Source: Amycolatopsis camponoti (GTDB taxonomy: Bacteria; Actinomycetota; Actinomycetes; Mycobacteriales; Pseudonocardiaceae). Taken from it: a DNA stretch of 64,000 nt. Below are positions 15,886 to 23,361 of the stretch, piece after piece. The notes under the pieces were generated by a model. That model had not been told where the DNA came from. It made no database searches and saw only the letters and a list, made by a program, of their open reading frames with translations. Within the stretch, counting starts at the first letter, position 1. Each line of letters begins with the position of its first letter. The stretch spans positions 186,001 through 250,000 of the forward strand of contig NZ_CABVGP010000004.1 of assembly GCF_902497555.1 (NCBI RefSeq), read 5' to 3'. Position numbers and translations under genes: made by a program.

Positions 15886-16848
15886 ATGCGGATCGGGTAC
15901 ACGCTGATGACCGAGCAGGCCGGGCCGAACGAACTGGTCCGGTTCGCCGCCGGTGCGGAACAGGCCGGTTTCGACTTCGAGGTCATGAGCGACCACTACT
16001 CGCCCTGGCTGGCCGAGCAGGGGCATTCGCCCTACGCCTGGAGCGTGCTGGGCGCCGTCACGCAGGTCACCGACCGCGCCGAGCTGATGACGTTCGTGAC
16101 CTGCCCGACCATGCGCTACCACCCGGCGGTGGTCGCGCAGAAGGCGGCGACCGTGCAGGCGCTCTCGGGTGGCCGGTTCACCCTCGGGCTCGGGGCGGGG
16201 GAGAACCTCAACGAGCACGTCGTCGGCCGCGGCTGGCCGCCGGCGAACGTCCGGCACGACATGCTCGCCGAAGCCCTGCAGATCATCGGCGGCCTGTTCG
16301 ACGGCGGGTACTTCGACTACGAGGGCAAGCACTTCCGCGTCGACTCGGCGAAGCTGTGGGACCTGCCGGAGCAGCGGACGCCGATCGGCGTCGCGGTGTC
16401 CGGCTCGCAGTCGATCCGGCGGTTCGCCCCGGTGGCCGACGCCATGGTCGCCGTCGAGCCGAAGGCCGAGCTGGTGAGCGAATGGGACGCGACGAAGCCG
16501 GGTCCCCCGACCCGCAAGATCGCCCAGCTGCCGGTGTCGTGGGGCACCGACCGCGACGCCGCCGTGAAGCGCGCGCACGAGCAGTTCCGCTGGTTCGCCG
16601 GGGGCTGGAAGGTCAACGCCGAGCTGCCCGGCCCGGCCGGGTTCGCCGGGGCCACGCAGTTCGTCCGCGAGGACGACGTCGCCGGCTCGATCGCCTGCGG
16701 CCCGGACGTCGAGCCGATCGTCGCAGGCGTCCGCGAGTTCGAGAAGGCGGGCTTCACCGACGTCGCCCTGATCCAGATCGGTGGCGACCAGCAGGAAGGC
16801 TTCCTGGACTTCGCCGAAAAGGAGCTGCTCCCGGCGTTGCGGGAGTAG
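15886..16848 (+). CDS. F420-dependent LLM-class oxidoreductase (glucose-6-phosphate dehydrogenase-like, TIGR03557 type)
   Basis: A 320-residue luciferase-like TIM-barrel protein. It opens with MRIGYTLMTEQAGPNELVRF, has DFEVMSDHYSPWLAEQGHSPYAW (catalytic-type His near 41) and LSGGRFTLGLGAGENLNEH, the loop that holds the F420 phosphate in this family. Length and motifs match the actinobacterial F420-dependent group related to Fgd. The substrate is not certain: Fgd itself is about 336 residues. A role in supplying or using reduced F420 during redox stress is inferred. The ATG has GAAAGGAGG 6 nt upstream. Confidence 0.85.
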   Translation: MRIGYTLMTEQAGPNELVRFAAGAEQAGFDFEVMSDHYSPWLAEQGHSPYAWSVLGAVTQVTDRAELMTFVTCPTMRYHPAVVAQKAATVQALSGGRFTLGLGAGENLNEHVVGRGWPPANVRHDMLAEALQIIGGLFDGGYFDYEGKHFRVDSAKLWDLPEQRTPIGVAVSGSQSIRRFAPVADAMVAVEPKAELVSEWDATKPGPPTRKIAQLPVSWGTDRDAAVKRAHEQFRWFAGGWKVNAELPGPAGFAGATQFVREDDVAGSIACGPDVEPIVAGVREFEKAGFTDVALIQIGGDQQEGFLDFAEKELLPALRE

Positions 16849-16930
16849 CTCCACCCGTTCGGGGTAACGCGGATCTATGCCGGCAGGAGTAAGACGCGCA
16901 GTACGGACAGTCCGGCGACGGGAGTTGCGG

Positions 16931-18697
16931 ATGACCGACGTGAAGCCGACCCTCCAGGCGGTACCGCTGGCGGTGGCGCGGCGGGGCCCCAAGGGCGGGA
17001 CCCTCCTGGCCCTGCTGCGCACCACCGACCCGAAGCAGATCGGGTTGCTGTACCTGACGACGTCGTTCGCCTTCTTCATGGCGGGCGGCGCGATGGCGCT
17101 GCTGATGCGCGGCGAGCTGGCCCGGCCGGGGCTGCAGTTCCTGTCGCCGGAGCAGTACAACCAGCTGTTCACCATGCACGGCACGATCATGCTGCTGCTC
17201 TACGCCACCCCGAATCTCTTCGGGTTCGCGAACTACATCCTGCCGCTGCAGATCGGCGCGCCGGACGTCGCGTTCCCGCGGCTCAACGGCTTCGCTTACT
17301 GGCTCTACCTGTTCGGCGGGCTGATCGTCATCAGCTCGTTCCTCACCCCGGGCGGCGCGCCCGACTTCGGCTGGACGGCCTACACCCCGCTGTCCAACGC
17401 CATCCACTCGCCGGGCATCGGCGGCGACCTGTGGATCATGGGCCTGATCGTGTCCGGGCTCGGCACCATCCTGGGTGCGGTCAACATGGTCACCACGATC
17501 GTGTGCCTGCGCGCGCCCGGGATGACGATGTGGCGGATGCCGATCTTCACCTGGAACATCCTGTTCACCGCGGTCCTGATCATGCTGGCGTTCCCGATCC
17601 TCACCGCGGCGCTGTTCGGCCTCGAAGCGGACCGCCGGCTCGGGGCGCACGTGTTCGACCCCGAAAACGGCGGGGCGATCATGTTCCAGCACCTGTTCTG
17701 GTTCTTCGGCCACCCCGAGGTCTACATCGTGGCGCTGCCCTACTTCGGGATCGTCACCGAGATCGTGCCGGTGTTCAGCCGGAAACCGCTCTACGGCTAT
17801 CGGCTGATGGTGTTCGCGACCGTCGCGATCACCGGCCTGTCGGCGGTGGTGTGGGCGCACCACATGTTCGCCACCGGCGCGGTGCTGCTGCCGTTCTTCT
17901 CGATCATGACCTTCCTCATCGCGGTGCCGACCGGGATCAAGTTCTTCAACTGGATCGGCACGATGTGGAAGGGGCACCTGACCTTCGAGACGCCGATGCT
18001 GTGGTCGGTCGGCTTCATGGTCACCTTCCTGTTCGGCGGCCTCACCGGCGTGATCCTGGCGTCGCCGCCGCTGGACTTCCACGTCACCGACTCGTACTTC
18101 GTCGTCGCGCACTTCCACTACGTGCTGTTCGGCACGATCGTGTTCGCGACGTTCGCCGGGATCTACTTCTGGTTCCCGAAGATGACCGGCCGGATGCTCG
18201 ACGAGGGGCTCGGCAAGTGGCACTTCTGGACGACGTTCATCGGCTTCCACACCACGTTCCTCATCCAGCACTGGCTGGGTGACGAGGGCATGCCCCGCCG
18301 GTACGCGGACTACCTGACCTCGGACGGTTTCACGACCCTGAACACGATCTCGACGATCGGCGCGTTCATCCTCGGCGCGTCGACGCTGCCGTTCATCTGG
18401 AACGTCGTGAAGAGCTACCGCTACGGCGAGCGGGTCCTGGTCGACGACCCGTGGGGCTTCGGCAACAGCCTCGAATGGGCGACGACGTGCCCGCCGCCGC
18501 GGCACAACTTCCTGGACCTGCCGCGCATCCGGTCGGAGCGGCCCGCGTTCGAGCTGCACCACCCGGAGGCGGTCGAGCGGATGGCGGAGGAGCGGCACGT
18601 GCGCTCCAAGCGGGCCCAGGCCCGGGCACTGGACCGGGCCGCGAGTCCGTCCGGAGCGCGGGAGGGGCACGCGGGCGCGGCGGGTTCGTCGCGCTGA
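16931..18697 (+). CDS. ctaD: Cytochrome c oxidase subunit I (aa3 type), stand-alone copy
   Basis: A 588-residue haem-copper oxidase subunit with about 12 transmembrane helices. Low-spin haem ligand His lies in [10 protein letters not shown] (about residue 82). The Tyr-His crosslink site is [14 protein letters not shown] (about 260), CuB histidines follow in WAHHMF (about 310), and the C-terminal haem ligands are in [11 protein letters not shown] (about 395). Start chosen at the ATG 6 nt after GGGAG. No CtaC, CtaE or qcr genes are nearby, so this must be an extra copy that borrows other subunits. It lies 82 nt after the LLM gene; no strong sigma-F-like site was found in that gap. Confidence 0.92.
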   Translation: MTDVKPTLQAVPLAVARRGPKGGTLLALLRTTDPKQIGLLYLTTSFAFFMAGGAMALLMRGELARPGLQFLSPEQYNQLFTMHGTIMLLLYATPNLFGFANYILPLQIGAPDVAFPRLNGFAYWLYLFGGLIVISSFLTPGGAPDFGWTAYTPLSNAIHSPGIGGDLWIMGLIVSGLGTILGAVNMVTTIVCLRAPGMTMWRMPIFTWNILFTAVLIMLAFPILTAALFGLEADRRLGAHVFDPENGGAIMFQHLFWFFGHPEVYIVALPYFGIVTEIVPVFSRKPLYGYRLMVFATVAITGLSAVVWAHHMFATGAVLLPFFSIMTFLIAVPTGIKFFNWIGTMWKGHLTFETPMLWSVGFMVTFLFGGLTGVILASPPLDFHVTDSYFVVAHFHYVLFGTIVFATFAGIYFWFPKMTGRMLDEGLGKWHFWTTFIGFHTTFLIQHWLGDEGMPRRYADYLTSDGFTTLNTISTIGAFILGASTLPFIWNVVKSYRYGERVLVDDPWGFGNSLEWATTCPPPRHNFLDLPRIRSERPAFELHHPEAVERMAEERHVRSKRAQARALDRAASPSGAREGHAGAAGSSR

Positions 18698-18709
18698 CGC
18701 GCCGGTCGC

Positions 18710-19075
18710 TCAGGCCGGCGCGGGCTCCGGACGCAGCGCGGCGACGGTGAGGCGCCGGTCGGCCTCCGTCACCCGCAAGGCCCGGCGGACCATCGGGTTC
18801 GGTCCGGTGACGACCAGCAGGTCCGTGCCGCTCTGCTCGGCCTGCAGCGCCGCGTGCAGCAGCATCCGGACGCCCGCCACGCCGAGGAAGTCCACTTCGG
18901 ACAGATCGAGGGTCAGCCGCTCCGGCGTCGCCCACAGGCGGTCCGAAACGAGGGCGGCCAGATCGCCGGCCGTCGCGGTGTCGAGGGCGCCACGGGCGGT
19001 GATCAGCACCGCGTGCGGAGCGGGCCACGACGTGCGTAGCCGCAGGGCGGGATTTCGTGGTCGGGGAAGCATCAT
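18710..19075 (-). CDS. Second STAS-domain anti-sigma antagonist-like protein
   Basis: A 121-residue STAS protein (domain about 20-115). Core segment: RLTLDLSEVDFLGVAGVRMLL. The position of the phosphorylated Ser/Thr is G-V-A-G (65-68), so like the STAS protein at 7979 it cannot be switched by the classical kinase. A C-terminal stretch LLVVTGPNPMVRRALRV is usual for the family. The double ATG at 19073-19075/19070-19072 makes the start ambiguous by one codon; no good ribosome site is present. Confidence 0.82.
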   Translation of the reverse strand: MMLPRPRNPALRLRTSWPAPHAVLITARGALDTATAGDLAALVSDRLWATPERLTLDLSEVDFLGVAGVRMLLHAALQAEQSGTDLLVVTGPNPMVRRALRVTEADRRLTVAALRPEPAPA

Positions 19076-19372
19076 GCGGTTCGCCGCCGTCCTGGTGTGG
19101 CGCGGGGCCGCAGCGCCGCGCCCGAGGGGTTTCCGAGCCGGCTGCTGTGCTGAACCGATACCCGAGCCCAACCGTGGGCGAGCGGCCCGCAACCGTCGTT
19201 GCTCCGAACGGGCGTGTGGCGCGCCGCGGCGGTGACCGCTTGTGCCCGTGCCGACGAGGATGCAGTAATCTCGCGCTGGACCCGTTAAAGCGCTAGCGGC
19301 CCACTAGTGGCGCGCGCCCGGGTCCTCCCTGGTTCTTAGCGCCCTGAGCACAAGAAGAGGGGCGTCACCAGG
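19076..19372. other. 297-bp intergenic region without a gene
   Basis: Divergent spacer between the STAS gene and the GAF-ANTAR gene. I see AAGAGGGGCG as a possible ribosome site for the ANTAR gene and a GGGTATCGG box on the minus strand (around 19161) whose upstream partner is poor. No ORF with protein-like composition was found. Confidence 0.5.
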
Positions 19373-20104
19373 ATGACGGGCGGCGATGAGCAGCTCACCG
19401 CGCGGTTGGACGAAGTCACGGTAGCGATGGAATCGCTGACCGCGATGCTGGACTCGGAGCTCGATCTGGGCCAGATGCTGCAGGCGGTCTGCGACCACGC
19501 GGTGCAGGTGGTGCCGGGAGCCGACATGGCGAGCATCACCCTGGTGCGTGAAGGCGAGCCGGAGACGGTGGCCAGCACGGACCAGCGGGCGGTGAACTTC
19601 GATCGCGAGCAGTACCGGATCGGGGACGGCCCGTGCCTGCGCGCGGCCGAGACCGGGCAGCCGGTGCGCGTCGGCGTCGGGGCTGTGGGCGACGTGTGGC
19701 CGCAGTTCGTGTCGAAGGCGGAACAGCTGGGCGTCGCGAGCTTCCTGGCCGCGCCGCTGACGGTGGACGACGACATGTCCGGCGCGGTGAACCTGTTCGG
19801 CTTCGGCGAGCACGGCTTCAGCGAGCTGGGCACGAAGATCCTCGAGCTGTACACGGCGACGGTGGTGATCGGCCTGCGCAGCGCGCGCCGGTACTTCGCG
19901 GCGCGCGAGCTGATCGACCAGCTGAACCGCGCGCTCGAGACGCGCGCGGTGATCGACCAGGCCAAGGGCATCCTCATGGCCGCGCACCGGATCAGCGCGG
20001 AGGAAGCGTTCCAGCGGCTCGTGAAGCGCTCCCAGGACGGCAACCGCAAGCTCCACGAGGTGGCGGCGGAGTTCGTGGAGGCGGTCGCGACCACGACGGC
20101 GTGA
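19373..20104 (+). CDS. GAF-ANTAR RNA-binding regulator
   Basis: A 243-residue paralogue of the protein at 11039. The GAF domain (about 25-165) has QYRIGDGPCLRAAETGQPV and VASFLAAPL. The ANTAR domain (about 180-235) has RAVIDQAKGILMAAHRISAEE and AFQRLVKRSQDGNRKL. It should act as a transcription antiterminator by binding RNA. It converges with the small zinc-ribbon gene, 7 bp apart. The ATG lies 9 nt after AAGAGGGG. Confidence 0.88.
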   Translation: MTGGDEQLTARLDEVTVAMESLTAMLDSELDLGQMLQAVCDHAVQVVPGADMASITLVREGEPETVASTDQRAVNFDREQYRIGDGPCLRAAETGQPVRVGVGAVGDVWPQFVSKAEQLGVASFLAAPLTVDDDMSGAVNLFGFGEHGFSELGTKILELYTATVVIGLRSARRYFAARELIDQLNRALETRAVIDQAKGILMAAHRISAEEAFQRLVKRSQDGNRKLHEVAAEFVEAVATTTA

Positions 20105-20111
20105 CGTCCGG

Positions 20112-20321
20112 CTAGCTGGTCGGTACCTCGTCCGGCGGTGCCTCGGCTTCGGCGATCGGGTCGGGCCGGTGCCTGCTGCGCTGGCACGTCGTGCAGACCA
20201 GCGTCCGGCCGAGCACGGTCCCGTCGTCGGCGACGACCTGGGCGACGTGCATCGTCGGGAAGCCGCAGACTTCGCAGGGCAGCGACCCGTCCTCACGGCT
20301 GATGCGGATCTGGGTGCCCAT
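20112..20321 (-). CDS. Small zinc-ribbon-like protein
   Basis: A 69-residue protein with two CxxC pairs, LPCEVCGF (about 15-18) and LVCTTCQRSR (about 42-45), spaced like a four-cysteine zinc ribbon. The C-terminal 20 residues are acidic and Pro-rich. No named family. The ATG at 20321 follows CAGGAGG 6 nt upstream. A 22-bp inverted repeat lies directly before the ribosome site and may be an operator. Confidence 0.75.
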   Translation of the reverse strand: MGTQIRISREDGSLPCEVCGFPTMHVAQVVADDGTVLGRTLVCTTCQRSRHRPDPIAEAEAPPDEVPTS

Positions 20322-20330
20322 CCGGCCTCC

Positions 20331-20352
20331 TGTGTGACGTGGGTCTCACACA
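20331..20352. promoter_or_regulatory. Inverted repeat before the zinc-ribbon gene
   Basis: Arms TGTGTGA and TCACACA separated by 8 bp, 10-31 bp upstream of the ATG at 20321. A dimeric regulator site is likely by form; the regulator is unknown. It could also form an RNA hairpin near the ribosome site. Confidence 0.45.
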
Positions 20353-20440
20353 CCTTGCCGGTTTCCCGGTCGGAACCGGCCGAATTCACTCGTTCGGCCT
20401 AGCGTCGGCTGTCTCCGGGAACCCGTTCGGTGCCTCTTGT

Positions 20441-20463
20441 GTTCAGGGGGATGAGACGGGGTA
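20441..20463 (+). promoter_or_regulatory. Sigma-F/B-like promoter of the 20509 small gene
   Basis: GTTC, 14-nt spacer, GGGTA, followed by A. It ends 45 nt before the ATG. Confidence 0.6.
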
Positions 20464-20508
20464 ATCGCCCGGCGAAGGGTGACCGGGGATAGCCGGAGGG
20501 GAGCGAAC

Positions 20509-20706
20509 ATGCGAGACAAGCGGAACGACCTGCGACCGGTGGCGGACCTGCTCTTGGAGGGCGGGGACACGCCGGCCCAGGCGTCGACGCGGCGCAAGGC
20601 CGCGCTGGCCGTCGCGGCGAACGCGAAGGACCCTGAAGACTGCGCGCAGCTGCTCGACATGCTGGGCCTGCACCGGGCCGGCAGTCGCAGCAGCGAAGTC
20701 GCCTGA
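20509..20706 (+). CDS. Small helical hypothetical protein
   Basis: A 65-residue soluble protein with no family I can name. Sequence pattern suggests two or three short helices (RPVADLLLEGG, STRRKAALAVAANAKD, EDCAQLLDMLGL). The ATG at 20509 follows CGGAGGGGAG at good distance and is preferred over the in-frame GTG at 20479, which lacks a ribosome site. A sigma-F-like promoter puts it in the stress group. Confidence 0.7.
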   Translation: MRDKRNDLRPVADLLLEGGDTPAQASTRRKAALAVAANAKDPEDCAQLLDMLGLHRAGSRSSEVA

Positions 20707-20767
20707 CGCACGCCTGAGCCCGCTGTGACCACCCGGTCGCGGCGGGCTCCGGCGCGTCACCCTCCGT

Positions 20768-20792
20768 GTTTCGCGCTCCGGGCCCGCGGGTA
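20768..20792 (+). promoter_or_regulatory. Sigma-F/B-like promoter of ku
   Basis: GTTT, 16-nt spacer, GGGTA, then T. Its first nine bases (GTGTTTCGCG with flank) are identical to those of the aldo/keto reductase promoter at 9563. It ends 25 nt before the ATG. Confidence 0.8.
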
Positions 20793-20817
20793 TCGCTGGC
20801 GGTGAGGAGGTCGAGAC

Positions 20818-21735
20818 ATGGCGAGACCGGTGTGGAGCGGGGCGCTGAGCCTGGGGCTGGTCACCGTTCCGGTGGAGCTGTACCCGGCGGTGGCGGACCA
20901 CACGATCCACTTCCACCAGTTCGAACGCGGCACGTCGGACCGGATCCGCAACCGCCGGGTCAACGAGCGGACCGGCGACGAGGTGACCCAGGACGAGATC
21001 GTCAAGGGCTACGACCTCGGCGGCGGCGACCACGTGCTGGTCGAGCCGGACGAGCTGGACGAGATCGCCCCCGAGCGGTCCCGGCGGATCGACATCGAGC
21101 AGTTCGTCGAGCTGGACGAGATCGACCCGTGGTTCTTCGATCGCACGTACTGGCTCAAGCCGGCGAAGGAGGACTTCGCCAAGGCGTACGGCTTGCTGCT
21201 GCAGGCGATGGACCGCAGCGAGAAGGCCGGCGTCGCGAAGTTCGTGCTGCGCGGCAAGGAGTACCTCTGCGCGGTCCGCGCCGGCGAAGGCGTGATGGTC
21301 CTCAACACCCTGCACTTCGTCGCGGACCTGCGGAAGCCGGAGGACGTCATGGGCGGGCTGCCCAGCCTGCCGAAGCCGCGGCCCAAGGAGCTCGACATGG
21401 CGCTCGCGCTCGTCGACCAGATGACCGCGCCGTGGAAGCCGGATGACTACCGTGACGAGTACTCCGAGCGCGTCGAAAAGCTGATCAAGGCCAAGGAACA
21501 GGGCAAGGAGATCGCCCACGAAGAGGAGCCGGAGCCGTCGGCCGACGTCGTCGACCTCTTCGAGGCGCTGGCGCGCAGCGTGAAGAACCGCAAGGGCGGC
21601 CGAAAGCAGGGCGGCAAGCAGGACCTGTCCGGCTTGACCAAGTCCGACCTGGAGAAGCTGGCGCGCGAGCAGGGCGTGAAGGGCCGTTCGAAGATGACGC
21701 GCGCGCAGCTGGAGAAGGCGCTGAAGGCGTCGTGA
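20818..21735 (+). CDS. ku: Non-homologous end-joining protein Ku
   Basis: A 305-residue bacterial Ku. The core (about 1-250) starts MARPVWSGALSLGLVTVPVEL and has the family blocks RNRRVNERTGDEV and LVEPDELDEIAPERSRRIDI. Bacterial Ku homodimers encircle DNA ends and recruit LigD. The C-terminus (about 265-305) is a Lys-rich linker plus a SAP/Rho-N-like motif, LSGLTKSDLEKLAREQGVKG followed by RSKMTRAQLEKAL, which should add DNA binding. The ATG has GTGAGGAGG upstream. A perfect sigma-F-like promoter indicates induction in stationary or stressed cells. The adjoining LigD is only a fragment. Confidence 0.93.
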   Translation: MARPVWSGALSLGLVTVPVELYPAVADHTIHFHQFERGTSDRIRNRRVNERTGDEVTQDEIVKGYDLGGGDHVLVEPDELDEIAPERSRRIDIEQFVELDEIDPWFFDRTYWLKPAKEDFAKAYGLLLQAMDRSEKAGVAKFVLRGKEYLCAVRAGEGVMVLNTLHFVADLRKPEDVMGGLPSLPKPRPKELDMALALVDQMTAPWKPDDYRDEYSERVEKLIKAKEQGKEIAHEEEPEPSADVVDLFEALARSVKNRKGGRKQGGKQDLSGLTKSDLEKLAREQGVKGRSKMTRAQLEKALKAS

Positions 21736-21773
21736 GCGTGGGCCGGCGCGAGCCGACCCCGGCCCACGCTCAC
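21732..21773. terminator. 15-bp hairpin overlapping the ku stop codon
   Basis: Arms GTGAGCGTGGGCCGG (21732-21746) and its exact complement (21759-21773) with a 12-nt loop. The ku TGA lies in the left arm. No U-run. Confidence 0.75.
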
Positions 21774-21781
21774 CGCTCGGC

Positions 21782-22211
21782 GGGTTCTCCGACGAGGGCG
21801 ACGGCCTGAAGTACGCCGGTAAGGTCGGCGCCGGGTTCGGCGAGAAGCTCCTGGCGTCCGTGCACGTCGAGCTGCGAACGTGTGGGGTCCCGCGCGCTGG
21901 CCGACGCCGTCGCCGCGGGCGACCCGGACCGCCTGACCACGGCGCAGCGCAAGGACAAGCGCGGCGACCGGATCTTCCTGGACGCCAACCGCGACGGCTA
22001 CGCGCAGACGTTCGTCGCGCCGTACTCCCTGCGGGCCCGCCCGGGCGCGGCGGCCGCGACCCCGCTGGACTGGCGCGAGCTGGGCAAGGCCGAGCCGGAC
22101 GGGCGGAGCCTGGCCAAGGAGAAGCAGCGCTTGGCGTTCAAGGACGACCCGTGGCGAGACCTGGACGACCACGCGGGATCAGCGGAAGCGGCGCGGAAGC
22201 AGCTCACTTGA
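21782..22211 (+). pseudogene. ligD: Remnant of LigD (ligase end fused out of frame to polymerase end)
   Basis: The first ~100 bases read, in the frame from 21782, GFSDEGDGLKYAGKVGAGFG, typical of the C-terminal OB-fold of the ATP-dependent ligase domain. From 21882, in another frame, 109 codons read RALADAVAAGDPDRLTTAQR then KDKRGDRIFLDANRDGYAQT and FVAPYSLRARPGAAAATPLDW, matching the C-terminal part of the LigD polymerase domain. The catalytic parts of both domains are missing and the reading frame changes between them, so this is a decayed, internally deleted ligD beside ku. Its end overlaps the udgX stop by 8 bp. It may still express the 109-residue tail, but I consider that unlikely. Confidence 0.8.
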
Positions 22212-22836
22212 GTGTCTTGCCGGCCGCCTTCAGATCGGCGACGAAGGCGGCGTAAGCCTCGTCGCGGTCCGGTGCGCGCAGGACGGCCGACGGGTGCACC
22301 GTCGCGACCGCCGACGGCACCAGCTCGGCCACGTCGTCGGGTGCTTCGACGGGTTCGCCGCGGTGGGCCGTCAGCCGGAACTTCGGGCCCAGCAACGACT
22401 GCGCGGCGGTCGCCCCCAGCAGCAGCACCAGCTCGGGGCGCACCGCGCGCAGCTCCGCCAGCAGCCACGGCCGGCAGGCGACCACCTCGGTGCGGCCCGG
22501 CTTCTGGTGGATGCGCCGCTTCCCGCGTTCGTCCCGCTTGAACTTGAAGTGCTTGACCGCGTTGGTGACGTACAGTGTCTTCCGGTCGAAGCCCGCCTCG
22601 GCGAAGGCCCGGTCGAGGAGCTGCCCGGCGGGTCCGACGAACGGCTCGCCCGCGAGGTCCTCCTTGTCGCCCGGCTGTTCGCCGACGACCAGGATCTTCG
22701 CCTTCTCGGGCCCTTCGCCGAACACGGTCTGCGTGGCGTCCTGGTGGAGGGCGCACCCGCGGCAGTCCGACGCGGCCGAACGCAGGCGGTCGAGGTCGGT
22801 GGTGTCCGGCGGCTCCGCGCCGCGGGTGTCCGGCAT
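22204..22836 (-). CDS. udgX: UdgX-type uracil-DNA-binding glycosylase
   Basis: A 210-residue member of the UdgX group of family-4-like uracil-DNA glycosylases. The active-site motif GEQPGDKEDLAG is at 52-63. The hallmark KRRIH loop is at 106-110; in M. smegmatis UdgX the equivalent His becomes covalently joined to the uracil-derived abasic site (established). Iron-sulfur cysteines are seen at 25, 28 and 121, and the C-terminal motif is TVHPSAVLRA. The protein should trap uracil-containing DNA rather than simply release uracil. A sigma-F-like promoter ends 11 nt before the ATG, so the gene is probably leaderless. Confidence 0.9.
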   Translation of the reverse strand: MPDTRGAEPPDTTDLDRLRSAASDCRGCALHQDATQTVFGEGPEKAKILVVGEQPGDKEDLAGEPFVGPAGQLLDRAFAEAGFDRKTLYVTNAVKHFKFKRDERGKRRIHQKPGRTEVVACRPWLLAELRAVRPELVLLLGATAAQSLLGPKFRLTAHRGEPVEAPDDVAELVPSAVATVHPSAVLRAPDRDEAYAAFVADLKAAGKTLK

Positions 22837-22847
22837 GTGCCGGGCAT

Positions 22848-22871
22848 TCCCCGGGCGGTGGGTGCGTAAAC
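22848..22871 (-). promoter_or_regulatory. Sigma-F/B-like promoter of udgX
   Basis: Minus strand GTTT, 15-nt spacer, GGGGA (one change from GGGTA), ending 11 nt before the ATG, the same short distance as in the rsbW and aldo/keto reductase genes. Confidence 0.6.
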
Positions 22872-22977
22872 CCGCCGGTCACGGGTAGCGCGAGCTGCCC
22901 ATCCGCGGCGAGGACAACCGGCTCGGAGGAACGTCACCGACCGCGCTGGCCGAGGCGGTCATATTTGCGGCGAAAGC

Positions 22978-23286
22978 TCAGTGCGAGCCGGCGGCCGGGG
23001 TGGTTCCGTCCGGCGCGGGCTCGCGGGTCGTCTCGGCGCGGGCGATGTGCCACGCCACGAGCGCGCCGGCGCCGACCGTGCCCCAGAGCACGAGGCCGGC
23101 GTCGCGGGCGAACAGGCCGACGAGCAGCATGAGTGCCGCGGTGACGTCGCACAGCGCGAGGAGCAGGGTCCAGCGCTGCTTCTCGCGCAGGGTGCGGCCG
23201 GCGAAGGCGGCCGCGAACGCGGGATCGCTCGCCTGCAGCTCCAGCTCGATTTCGCGCAGGGCGTGGCGTTCGCGATCCGGCAGCAT
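22978..23286 (-). CDS. DUF3040 family membrane protein
   Basis: A 102-residue protein. It begins MLPDRERHALREIELELQAS and continues DPAFAAAF, the DUF3040 N-terminal pattern, followed by two transmembrane helices (about 42-60 and 66-82) and a short Pro-rich tail. The family is found across actinobacteria and has no known function. A sigma-F-like promoter sits 33-57 nt upstream of the ATG; AGGAGG precedes the start. Confidence 0.85.
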   Translation of the reverse strand: MLPDRERHALREIELELQASDPAFAAAFAGRTLREKQRWTLLLALCDVTAALMLLVGLFARDAGLVLWGTVGAGALVAWHIARAETTREPAPDGTTPAAGSH

Positions 23287-23318
23287 CAGGGGCCTCCTCG
23301 CCTCGGCTACCGCTGGAA

Positions 23319-23343
23319 TACCCCCTCGGGGCCCGTTCGAAGC
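23319..23343 (-). promoter_or_regulatory. Sigma-F/B-like promoter of the DUF3040 gene
   Basis: Minus strand GCTT, 16-nt spacer, GGGTA, then TT. It lies just beyond the dehydratase stop at 23362 and marks the right end of the stress island. Confidence 0.65.
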
Positions 23344-23361
23344 GGCACTTTCCGGTGGGAA

